A stretch of 5,673 nt of DNA from Gemmatimonadota bacterium. Lineage in GTDB: Bacteria; Gemmatimonadota; Gemmatimonadetes; Gemmatimonadales; GWC2-71-9. Location: assembly GCA_003221075.1 (NCBI GenBank), contig QHUF01000180.1, positions 1-5,673 of the forward strand, written 5' to 3'. The notes below the pieces were generated by a model. That model had not been told where the DNA came from. It saw only the letters and a program-made list of their open reading frames with translations, and ran no database searches. The translations under genes and the position numbers were made by a program. Below are positions 1-5,357 of the stretch, piece after piece (within the stretch, counting starts at the first letter, position 1; every line of letters starts with the position of its first letter).

Positions 1-1
1 G

Positions 2-2107
2 CACGACTTCAAGACGATCGTGAAGAAGCGCACGGGCCATCCCTTCCCCGACGATCCGCAGGAACAGCTGTGGGGCGCGATTGAAGCGGTCTTCAAGAGC
101 TGGCACACCAAACGTGCCAAGGACTACCGCCAGGTCAACGGCATTCCTGACAGCCTGGGGACCGCCGTGAACATCGTCGCCATGGTCTATGGCAACATGG
201 GCGACGACTGCGGCACGGGCGTGGCATTCACGCGCGACTGCAGCACCGGCGAGCACGTGCTGAACGGCGACGTGCTGACCAACGCGCAGGGCGAGGACGT
301 GGTCTCCGGCGCACGTACGCCCGAGTCGATCCAGAGAATGAAGCGCGGCAAACTCGCCAAGATCTACCGCGAGCTCGACCGCCTGGCGACCAAACTCGAG
401 AAGCACTTCAAAGACGTGCAGGACGTGGAGTTCACGTTCGAGCACGGCCAGCTGTACATGCTGCAGACGCGTCGCGCGCAACGGACCGGAATGGCGGCGG
501 TTCGGAGTGCTGTGGAAATGGTGGACGAGGGGCTGATTACAGAAGACGAAGCGATCCAGCGCGTGCCGCCGCAGGATCTGGATCAGCTGTTCCATCCCAT
601 GGTCGATCCACGCTCCAGCGTGACCGTGCTGGCCAAAGGGCTCCCCGCCTCGCCTGGAGCGGCGACCGGCGAGGTCGTGTTCGATGCCGACGAAGCCGAG
701 GTGCTCAAGAAAAAGGGCCACGATGTCATCCTCGTGCGCCCCGAGACGTCGCCCGAGGACTACCATGGTATCGTGGCGGCGCGCGCTATCCTCACCGCAC
801 GGGGCGGAATGACGAGCCATGCGGCGGTCGTCGCCCGCGGCATGGGTAAGACCTGCGTCGTTGGCGCGAAAGAGCTGGATGTCGATCCGTCCGCTGGGCG
901 ATTCCGCGTGAATGGCCGTGCGGTCAAGCGTGGTCAGGTGATTACCGTCGATGGGACGACGGGGCGCGTCATCCTCGGAGCCGCGAAGCTCGTCACCCCC
1001 AAAGCGGGGAAAGAGTTCGACCGCCTCATGTCGTGGGCGGACGCGAAGCGCCGGATGCGCGTGCGCGCGAACGCCGACATTCCGGCCGACGCGCGCCGGG
1101 CACGCGAATTCGGTGCGGAAGGCATTGGCCTCTGTCGCACGGAGCACATGTTCTTCGAGGGCGACCGCATCACGCTCATGCGCGAGATGATCGTCGCCAC
1201 GGACGAGGAGGGCCGCCGGAAGGCGCTCGCGAAGCTGCTCCCGATTCAGCGCCGGGACTTCGAAGGGATCTTCGAAGTCATGGATGGGCTGCCGGTCACG
1301 ATCCGGCTGCTCGATCCGCCGCTGCACGAATTCCTCCCGCATACCCGCGAGGAGATCGCGGCGCTCGCCAAGCATGCGAAGGTGCCGGCGGGGCAGCTCG
1401 AAAAGCTGATCGAGTCGCTGCGAGAGGCGAACCCGATGCTGGGGCACCGCGGCTGCCGGCTGGGGATCACCTACCCCGAGATCACCGAGATGCAGGCGCG
1501 GGCGATCTTCGAAGCGGCCGGCCACGTCGCGGGCGAAGGGAAGAAAGTCACGGTCGAGATCATGGTGCCGCTGGTGGCGGATGTCCGTGAGCTGGTCAAT
1601 CAGACTGCGCTGATTCGCAAAGTTGCGCAGGAGGTTTTCCACCGGGAAGGCCGGGCCGTTCCCTATCTCATTGGCACCATGATCGAGCTGCCGCGCGCGG
1701 CGGTGACCGCCGACGAGATCTCGAAGGAAGCGGAGTTCTTCTCGTTTGGAACGAACGACCTCACGCAAACCACGTTCGGGCTATCGCGCGACGACGCGGG
1801 GCGGTTCCTGCCGTTCTACGTCGAGCACGGGCTGCTGTCCGACGATCCGTTCCAGGTCCTCGACCAGGGCGGCGTCGGCAAGCTCGTCGAGATGGCGGTG
1901 AAGCTCGGCAGAAACACCAGGCGGGATCTCAAGGTCGGGATTTGCGGCGAGCACGGCGGCGAGCCGAGCTCGGTGAAGTTCTGTCACCGTACCGGGATGA
2001 ACTATGTGTCCTGCTCACCCTTCCGGGTGCCGATCGCCCGCCTCGCCGCGGCCCAGGCGGCCCTCGAGGAGGCGGGCGTCGTCAGTCGAACGAGGGCTAC
2101 CGTGTAA
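2..2107 (+). CDS. ppdK: Pyruvate, phosphate dikinase, 5'-truncated by the window edge
   Basis: This cytoplasmic enzyme interconverts ATP, phosphate and pyruvate with AMP, PPi and PEP. The frame is open from base 2, so the GTG at 20 is an internal Val codon. About 701 residues are visible. Set against the roughly 874-residue Clostridium symbiosum enzyme (from memory), about 180 N-terminal residues are missing. Counting the GTG codon as residue 1, residues 1-155 finish the ATP-grasp domain (EFTFEHGQLYMLQTRR, 137-152). Residues 205-315 are the swivelling phosphohistidine domain, with GGMTSHAAVVARG and catalytic His267 (bases 818-820). Residues 340-685 are the PEP/pyruvate barrel: LCRTEHMFF with Arg373, RLLDPPLHEF with Arg429, TMIELPRA with Glu556, FGTNDLTQ with Asp580, and GICGEHGG with proton-donor Cys642 (1943-1945). 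All expected catalytic residues are present, so the enzyme should be active. The C-terminus has a short, probably disordered tail after the conserved RLAAAQAAL. The direction of flux cannot be read from the sequence. Confidence 0.97.
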   Translation, partial: HDFKTIVKKRTGHPFPDDPQEQLWGAIEAVFKSWHTKRAKDYRQVNGIPDSLGTAVNIVAMVYGNMGDDCGTGVAFTRDCSTGEHVLNGDVLTNAQGEDVVSGARTPESIQRMKRGKLAKIYRELDRLATKLEKHFKDVQDVEFTFEHGQLYMLQTRRAQRTGMAAVRSAVEMVDEGLITEDEAIQRVPPQDLDQLFHPMVDPRSSVTVLAKGLPASPGAATGEVVFDADEAEVLKKKGHDVILVRPETSPEDYHGIVAARAILTARGGMTSHAAVVARGMGKTCVVGAKELDVDPSAGRFRVNGRAVKRGQVITVDGTTGRVILGAAKLVTPKAGKEFDRLMSWADAKRRMRVRANADIPADARRAREFGAEGIGLCRTEHMFFEGDRITLMREMIVATDEEGRRKALAKLLPIQRRDFEGIFEVMDGLPVTIRLLDPPLHEFLPHTREEIAALAKHAKVPAGQLEKLIESLREANPMLGHRGCRLGITYPEITEMQARAIFEAAGHVAGEGKKVTVEIMVPLVADVRELVNQTALIRKVAQEVFHREGRAVPYLIGTMIELPRAAVTADEISKEAEFFSFGTNDLTQTTFGLSRDDAGRFLPFYVEHGLLSDDPFQVLDQGGVGKLVEMAVKLGRNTRRDLKVGICGEHGGEPSSVKFCHRTGMNYVSCSPFRVPIARLAAAQAALEEAGVVSRTRATV

Positions 2108-2824
2108 TCAGCGGCCGCCGCCGAGTGAAGCCAGCGAACCTGCGATCAACAGCCCAACCACGAACCCAATAACAGCCACCGTGTAACCCGTCCCCTTCGA
2201 CAGGCGATGTGTGATGGACACGCCGATCCCTGTCAACGCGACGCCCCAAATGCTGAACGGGTTGATGCCCTTGAGAATCGCGCCCATGAACCCCTTCGCC
2301 CCGGGAACGAGGAGATCGATCCCGAGCGCCGGCTGCATGTCTTGTGGAGAGGTCATGCTCCCGATCCCTTTCATGTGCAGCACGATCGTTCCGACGACGG
2401 AGAGCAGGATGGCGGAGGGCACCGCTCCATATAACGCCACGCTGATCAGTGTGCCGAACTTCGCTTCGCCCCCGAACAGCGAGACCAGTACCCAGAGGAG
2501 GAAGCCGCTGATCAAAAACACGATGGTGAGGATGATCAGCAGGAAGCCGAGGCCAAATGCGACGAGGACACCGGCAGGAGGAACGGGTCGTCCCGGCGCC
2601 TGCGTCGCGATCTGGTTCTGGATCGCGACCGTGAGATACGACATGTTCACGAAGAACAGGATGATCTGCGCGACCATGATCGTCACATAGGGCGCGAGGA
2701 ACGAGGGTTGCGAGCGTACGCGCTCGAAGACGGCGCCGGGTTCGAAGAGGACCTTGAACACATCGAGCCACGCGTTCCCACCGCTGCCCTGCTCTACGGC
2801 GGGTTGCTGAATGCCTGCGCCCAT
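2108..2824 (-). CDS. Yip1-family integral membrane protein
   Basis: This is a 238-residue polytopic inner-membrane protein of the Yip1 type, with no established biochemical role in bacteria. The N-terminal signature FKVLFEPGAVFERVRSQPSF (residues 23-42) is the amphipathic entry typical of bacterial Yip1 proteins. About five hydrophobic segments follow, near 43-62, 87-115, 123-150, 188-205 and 213-234. The start at 2824 is preferred because it has GGAGA (2829-2833 on the complement) four bases upstream and because the protein then begins just before the conserved domain. The in-frame ATG at 2992 would run back through the heptamer repeats and overlap the end of the upstream peptidase gene. The TGA stop (2108-2110) touches the TAA of the convergent dikinase gene. 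It follows the peptidase gene on the same strand after 103 bases. Co-transcription is possible, but a promoter-like element and a hairpin in the gap argue for at least partly separate expression. Confidence 0.85.
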   Translation of the reverse strand: MGAGIQQPAVEQGSGGNAWLDVFKVLFEPGAVFERVRSQPSFLAPYVTIMVAQIILFFVNMSYLTVAIQNQIATQAPGRPVPPAGVLVAFGLGFLLIILTIVFLISGFLLWVLVSLFGGEAKFGTLISVALYGAVPSAILLSVVGTIVLHMKGIGSMTSPQDMQPALGIDLLVPGAKGFMGAILKGINPFSIWGVALTGIGVSITHRLSKGTGYTVAVIGFVVGLLIAGSLASLGGGR

Positions 2825-2833
2825 GCGGTCTCC
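2825..2833 (-). promoter_or_regulatory. Ribosome binding site that sets the Yip1 gene start
   Basis: On the minus strand GGAGA (2829-2833) is followed by CCGC and then ATG (2824-2822). This core and spacing support the start at 2824 over the upstream ATG at 2992. Confidence 0.6.
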
Positions 2834-2850
2834 GGTGAAGGTCGGGGCCG

Positions 2851-2856
2851 AATATA
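2851..2856 (-). promoter_or_regulatory. Possible -10 element for the Yip1 gene
   Basis: The minus strand reads TATATT here, 5 of 6 matches to TATAAT. It would start transcription near 2844 and give a leader of about 20 bases that includes the Shine-Dalgarno site. No good -35 exists: the 17-base spacer places TTCCCG, part of the heptamer repeat, at that position. The promoter is therefore weak, activator-dependent, or not real. Confidence 0.35.
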
Positions 2857-2859
2857 GAG

Positions 2860-2880
2860 CGGGAAACGGGAAACGGGAAA
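2860..2880. repeat. Three perfect tandem heptamers (cgggaaa)
   Basis: Three exact copies of CGGGAAA occupy 2860-2866, 2867-2873 and 2874-2880, followed by CGG and then an inverted copy at 2888-2897. The block lies between the peptidase stop and the Yip1 start and is not part of any gene I accept. Short perfect tandem units like this can change copy number by slippage. Confidence 0.9.
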
Positions 2881-2897
2881 CGGTCGCCCGTTTCCCG
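2874..2897 (-). other. Perfect 10-bp hairpin with GCGA tetraloop, 3' of the repressor-protease operon
   Basis: The left arm CGGGAAACGG (2874-2883) and right arm CCGTTTCCCG (2888-2897) are exact reverse complements around four bases. In the minus-strand transcript the loop reads GCGA, a GNRA tetraloop, which would make a stable RNA hairpin starting about 30 bases after the peptidase stop codon. No U-tract follows; the heptamers TTTCCCG do. It is therefore not a standard intrinsic terminator and may instead cap or stabilise the mRNA 3' end. The tandem heptamers offer alternative 3' arms for the same stem. Confidence 0.7.
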
Positions 2898-2927
2898 TAG
2901 CCGTCATCTGTTGCGAACCTTGCATCG

Positions 2928-4889
2928 TTAGGGATGCAGCACGATCCCCCAGTAAATGACGACGTTGGGTTGTGAATCGTTGGTGTAACCACTCTGCAAC
3001 CATTGTGCGTCTTTGAATCGGGGGACGAGACGCGTCAGGACTTCAAGATAATCCTCCACCACGCCATCGACCGTGCGAACATCGGCCCCTCGTGCGTACC
3101 GCGTGCGCGCCGCGTGGCCCAGCACGCTCCCGCGCGCATCCATGACCAACGCGACGGCCGTTGGTGCTGTCCCGCGACCGAAGACCTCCGGGTGATACTG
3201 CCGCGCCAGCCGGCGTACTTGCTCCGCCCGTCGAATCACCTCCGCGGAATCCAGGGCACCCGGCGTTCCCGGTACGGTATCGTGCGGCTGTGGATTGTGA
3301 TTGATGCGGATGACGCGAACGTTGTCACGCACCAGCCCGCGCAGGCCGCGCGGATCGATCACGGCCCAACCGTCGTGCCCAGGATTGAAGGACGGCAGCG
3401 CACGCTGCACTTCGGCCACATCGATTTGCTTCCTCGGTCGACTGCCGCCAGGGCCGAGGTAGTCAAGTGTTGTCAGCGAGCCCTGATACACCTTGAGACG
3501 AGAATCGTGAACCAGAAACGCGTCCATCGGCGGTCCGCTGGGTTCCAGGATCGCTGGCATCATTCGGCGCGCATTGCTCTCGACCCAGGAGCGCAGCCGC
3601 TCAGTATCACTCGGCCCACCATGGATCTTGAAATCACACGGAAGGTTGATCAGCACGCGGACCGCGCGTCCATGGACCCGCCCCGGTCGGAATAGGGTGC
3701 GCAGGATCCATTGCTTGGCTGACTCATCAAATCCGGGATTTGGGCTAGAGATGACCTTCACTGAGGCGGGCTCGGCGCGGCCCATCGTATCGATGATCGC
3801 CTGCAGCAGCACCCGGCCCTCCACACCGGCCCGGCGCAGCAACTCGGGATATACCAGCTGCGGCCCCGACAAGAAGTCGGGCCGCTCATCGACCACCGAT
3901 TCCGTGAGCACCTGGCGGAGTTCGATATCGGCCGGTGCAGCCCGGGCCGGTTCGGCGGTATATGCGGTGGGGCCGATGGGGCGCGGGGTTTCGCAGGCCA
4001 CGATGATTGCCGCGAGCGCCACAAGCGCTGCTGCCCCCGCCCCGACCCAGCGCCAGCGGGGAAGACCGGCGAGCATCCGACGAATCCGCGACTCGAGGAA
4101 GGAGGCCGGCTCGCCGAACGCGGCCATGCCCAGCATCTGCGCGCTGCGCCGACGACCGACGCTCAGCAAGAGCTCGCCGTAGGCGGCAGCGGGCCTGCCC
4201 TGCCCCAGCACTCGGGCATCGCAGTCCATCTCGACCGCGAGCCGGAGGCGCCGCCACTGCCACCAGAGCGCCACGTTCCACGGCGCCAGCAGCACGAGAG
4301 CCAATCCCATGGCGATGAGCGCGGGATCGGCTGCCCGCACGTGTTGCTCCTCATGGGCCAACATCAGCTCGCGCTCCCATTCCGGCAGCTGGAGCGCCCA
4401 CTCGGGCAACACCACACGCGGCCCCCACACCCCAACGACCGCCGGTCCGATGTTCCTGGAGACGAGTACGAGACGGCCATCGACTACGGCCTGACGCCAG
4501 TGCCGGCGCTGCGATAGGAGACGCGCGACGGCCACCGCCAGAACGAACAGCATTGTGACTGAAGCGAGGCCCCAACCCCAGCGGAGGGGCGAATCTAGAT
4601 CGGCGAGAGAAAGGTCCGATGGTGGAGGTTGGTCGAGGTTGGTGGAGGTTGTGGAGGTCCCCAAACTCGGTCCGGACTCGAAGACAACCGGAATCGGAGC
4701 AGCGAAGGTGGCGAATGCTTCCGGACGCAACCACGCGGCCACCGGAACCAAGTATGAGCCCACGATCGCGATGACCCACGCCCACCGCGTCGCTCTGCCT
4801 GCGAGATGCAGTCCGCGCTCGAGTGCGTGTCCCACGATGACGAACGCCAGACCGATTCCTACGCAATACAGCATCCAGACGGCGATCAC
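2928..4889 (-). CDS. BlaR1/MecR1-type M56 metallopeptidase with TonB C-terminal domain
   Basis: This 653-residue inner-membrane zinc protease is probably the sensor partner of the adjacent repressor. Membrane segments lie near residues 3-22, 36-53, 107-124, 190-210 and 281-299. The M56 active site has HEEQH (179-183, bases 4341-4355) and a downstream EMDCDA motif with Glu220 as the likely third zinc ligand. A periplasmic half follows: TonB_C at about 335-421, with VYPELLRRAGVEGRVLLQ and AKQWILRTLFRPGRV, then about 220 residues of unknown family. There is no penicillin-binding sensor domain with SxxK and KTG motifs, so it is not a classical beta-lactam receptor. The start is GTG (4889-4887), inside a GTGA overlap with the repressor stop and behind an ideal Shine-Dalgarno, so the two genes are translationally linked. 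Residues 78-90 are a low-complexity Ser/Thr/Pro stretch encoded by decamer repeats. Residues 296-299 (IVAC) resemble a lipobox. Confidence is high for the family and low for the signal it senses. Confidence 0.9.
   Translation of the reverse strand: MIAVWMLYCVGIGLAFVIVGHALERGLHLAGRATRWAWVIAIVGSYLVPVAAWLRPEAFATFAAPIPVVFESGPSLGTSTTSTNLDQPPPSDLSLADLDSPLRWGWGLASVTMLFVLAVAVARLLSQRRHWRQAVVDGRLVLVSRNIGPAVVGVWGPRVVLPEWALQLPEWERELMLAHEEQHVRAADPALIAMGLALVLLAPWNVALWWQWRRLRLAVEMDCDARVLGQGRPAAAYGELLLSVGRRRSAQMLGMAAFGEPASFLESRIRRMLAGLPRWRWVGAGAAALVALAAIIVACETPRPIGPTAYTAEPARAAPADIELRQVLTESVVDERPDFLSGPQLVYPELLRRAGVEGRVLLQAIIDTMGRAEPASVKVISSPNPGFDESAKQWILRTLFRPGRVHGRAVRVLINLPCDFKIHGGPSDTERLRSWVESNARRMMPAILEPSGPPMDAFLVHDSRLKVYQGSLTTLDYLGPGGSRPRKQIDVAEVQRALPSFNPGHDGWAVIDPRGLRGLVRDNVRVIRINHNPQPHDTVPGTPGALDSAEVIRRAEQVRRLARQYHPEVFGRGTAPTAVALVMDARGSVLGHAARTRYARGADVRTVDGVVEDYLEVLTRLVPRFKDAQWLQSGYTNDSQPNVVIYWGIVLHP
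3627..3887 (-). other. TonB C-terminal domain within the M56 peptidase
   Basis: Residues about 335-421 show the TonB_C pattern: a YPELLRRAGVEGRVLLQ opening (the YP..a...g.eG.V pattern), a central SVKVISSPNPGFDESAKQ and a closing RPGRVHGRAVRVLINLPCDF. In TonB this fold contacts the TonB box of outer-membrane receptors. In M56 fusions it sits in the periplasm and its partner is unknown. Confidence 0.85.
4621..4659. repeat. Imperfect decamer tandem repeat inside the peptidase gene
   Basis: Units GGTGGAGGTT, GGTCGAGGTT and GGTGGAGGTT (4621-4650), plus a shortened GTGGAGGT, run in tandem. The array encodes the Thr/Ser/Pro-rich linker TSTTSTNLDQPPP (residues 78-90) between the second and third membrane segments. 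A 10-base unit is not a multiple of three, so a copy-number change would shift the reading frame. Confidence 0.75.
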
Positions 4890-5260
4890 TTGCCACCTCC
4901 TTTGATGCGTGCTTCGAGGAGCTTGCGTAACCGGCGCAGCTCCTCATCACTGAGATTTTTGTCGGACACGAGATGGGTCATCAAGAGCTCGGGTGAGCCT
5001 TGGAACACTTTGTCCACGAGGCGACGCAGGGCGTTGCGGCCGGCGGCCTCGCGCCGGACCAGCGGGTGGTAGCGATGCGCTCGGCCTTCGCCGGTGTGCT
5101 CGACGTATCCTTTTTGCTCGAGCGTCCGAAGGACCGTCAGCACCGTCGTGTAGGCGAGCTTGTCCGCGAGCAGCTCGCGCACCTCGGCGACGGTGGCGTC
5201 GCCCAGGTCCCACAGGACGCTCATGACATCCAGCTCGCGATCGGTGAAGGCAATCCGCAT
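4886..5260 (-). CDS. BlaI/MecI/CopY-family transcriptional repressor
   Basis: This 124-residue cytoplasmic winged-helix repressor has the usual length for the family. It opens with the family pattern FTDRELDVMSVLWDLGDATV (5-24). Helix 2 follows (TVAEVRELL, 23-31), then the recognition helix region AYTTVLTVLRTLEQKGYV (36-53) and a wing EHTGEGRAHRYHPL (54-67). The C-terminal half (about 75-124) is the helical dimerisation part. By analogy with staphylococcal BlaI it should bind its own control region as a dimer and be inactivated by the co-encoded M56 protease. The residues aligning with the Asn-Phe bond cut in BlaI/MecI appear here to be His96-Leu97, so the cleavage site, if used, differs. The start at 5260 is about 23 bases downstream of the predicted transcription start and has only a weak ribosome site (GGCGGA). 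The target genes beyond its own operon are unknown, so I give no symbol. Confidence 0.93.
   Translation of the reverse strand: MRIAFTDRELDVMSVLWDLGDATVAEVRELLADKLAYTTVLTVLRTLEQKGYVEHTGEGRAHRYHPLVRREAAGRNALRRLVDKVFQGSPELLMTHLVSDKNLSDEELRRLRKLLEARIKGGGK
4890..4903 (-). promoter_or_regulatory. Ideal Shine-Dalgarno for the M56 peptidase, inside the end of the repressor gene
   Basis: The minus strand reads AAAGGAGGT (4903-4895), then GGCAA, then the GTG start. The spacing is five bases and the match to the anti-Shine-Dalgarno is essentially complete. It is encoded by the repressor's last codons, giving its C-terminal IKGGGK. It supports the GTG start at 4889. Confidence 0.85.
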
Positions 5261-5272
5261 GGGTTCCGCCAG

Positions 5273-5290
5273 CTACTAGTGTTGTAGTAG
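5273..5290. promoter_or_regulatory. Proximal repressor operator (O1)
   Basis: CTACTA (5273-5278) and TAGTAG (5285-5290) form a perfect 6-bp inverted repeat around six bases. The dyad covers the last base of the -10 element and the predicted transcription start. TACTA/TAGTA-type dyads over the promoter are what BlaI-family repressors use for autoregulation. The assignment is by motif style and position. Confidence 0.75.
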
Positions 5291-5318
5291 TTATACCCGG
5301 CGGGTTCCAGCCTGTCAA
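5290..5318 (-). promoter_or_regulatory. Sigma-70-type promoter of the repressor-protease operon
   Basis: The minus strand has TTGACA (5318-5313), a perfect -35. After exactly 17 bases comes TATAAC (5295-5290), 5 of 6 for the -10. Transcription should start near 5283. Both hexamers touch a dyad operator, so the promoter is intrinsically strong and presumably held off by the repressor. Confidence 0.85.
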
Positions 5319-5333
5319 CTAGTTCTTTAGTAG
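5316..5333. promoter_or_regulatory. Distal repressor operator (O2)
   Basis: CAACTA (5316-5321) and TAGTAG (5328-5333) form a 5-of-6 inverted repeat with the same 18-base geometry as O1. Over 19 aligned bases, O2 and O1 match at 15. It overlaps three bases of the -35. The two dyad centres are 43 bp apart, close to four helical turns. Confidence 0.65.
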
Positions 5334-5334
5334 T

Positions 5335-5355
5335 AAAAGAGCAGGAGTCCTGCCC
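5335..5355 (-). terminator. Intrinsic terminator of the diguanylate cyclase gene
   Basis: In the minus-strand transcript GGGCAGG (5355-5349) pairs with CCUGCUC (5345-5339) through one G-U pair, with a three-base ACU loop, followed directly by UUUU (5338-5335). It begins two bases after the cyclase stop codon and ends next to operator O2. It would insulate the repressor operon from upstream readthrough. The stem is short and the U-tract is only four long, so strength is uncertain. Confidence 0.6.
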
Positions 5356-5357
5356 CC

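Noticed and set aside
20..22. GTG as the start of the dikinase
   Set aside because: The frame is open upstream to base 2 and the protein begins in the middle of the ATP-grasp domain, so this is an internal Val.
1033..1590. Alternative plus frame inside the dikinase gene
   Set aside because: It lies wholly within conserved PEP-binding domain coding sequence and its product is Arg/Ala/Gly-rich shadow sequence.
2099..2186. Nine-base direct repeat ACCGTGTAA at 2099-2107 and 2178-2186
   Set aside because: The copies lie in unrelated contexts (end of the dikinase, middle of the Yip1 gene) with no further similarity. It is probably chance.
2211..2690. Plus-strand open frame (159 codons) opposite the Yip1 gene
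   Set aside because: The minus strand has the clear Yip1 hydrophobic pattern; this frame is Arg/Pro-rich with no recognisable features.
2921..2938. Inverted repeat TGCATC / GATGCA around the peptidase stop codon
   Set aside because: It has only six base pairs and a six-base loop with no U-tract, so it is too weak to call a terminator.
2825..2992. Longer Yip1 N-terminus starting at 2992
   Set aside because: The extra 56 residues read through the heptamer repeat (giving RFPFP-type sequence) and overlap the peptidase gene end. A good ribosome site supports 2824 instead.
3003..3695. Long plus-strand open frame (230 codons) opposite the M56 peptidase gene
   Set aside because: It is antisense to strongly recognisable TonB_C and C-terminal coding sequence and shows no domain pattern or ribosome site. 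Long antisense frames are expected at this GC content.
5295..5305. Small palindrome ACCCG-G-CGGGT in the promoter spacer
   Set aside because: It has five-base arms with a single central base in GC-rich sequence. It may be chance, and the TACTA dyads explain regulation better.
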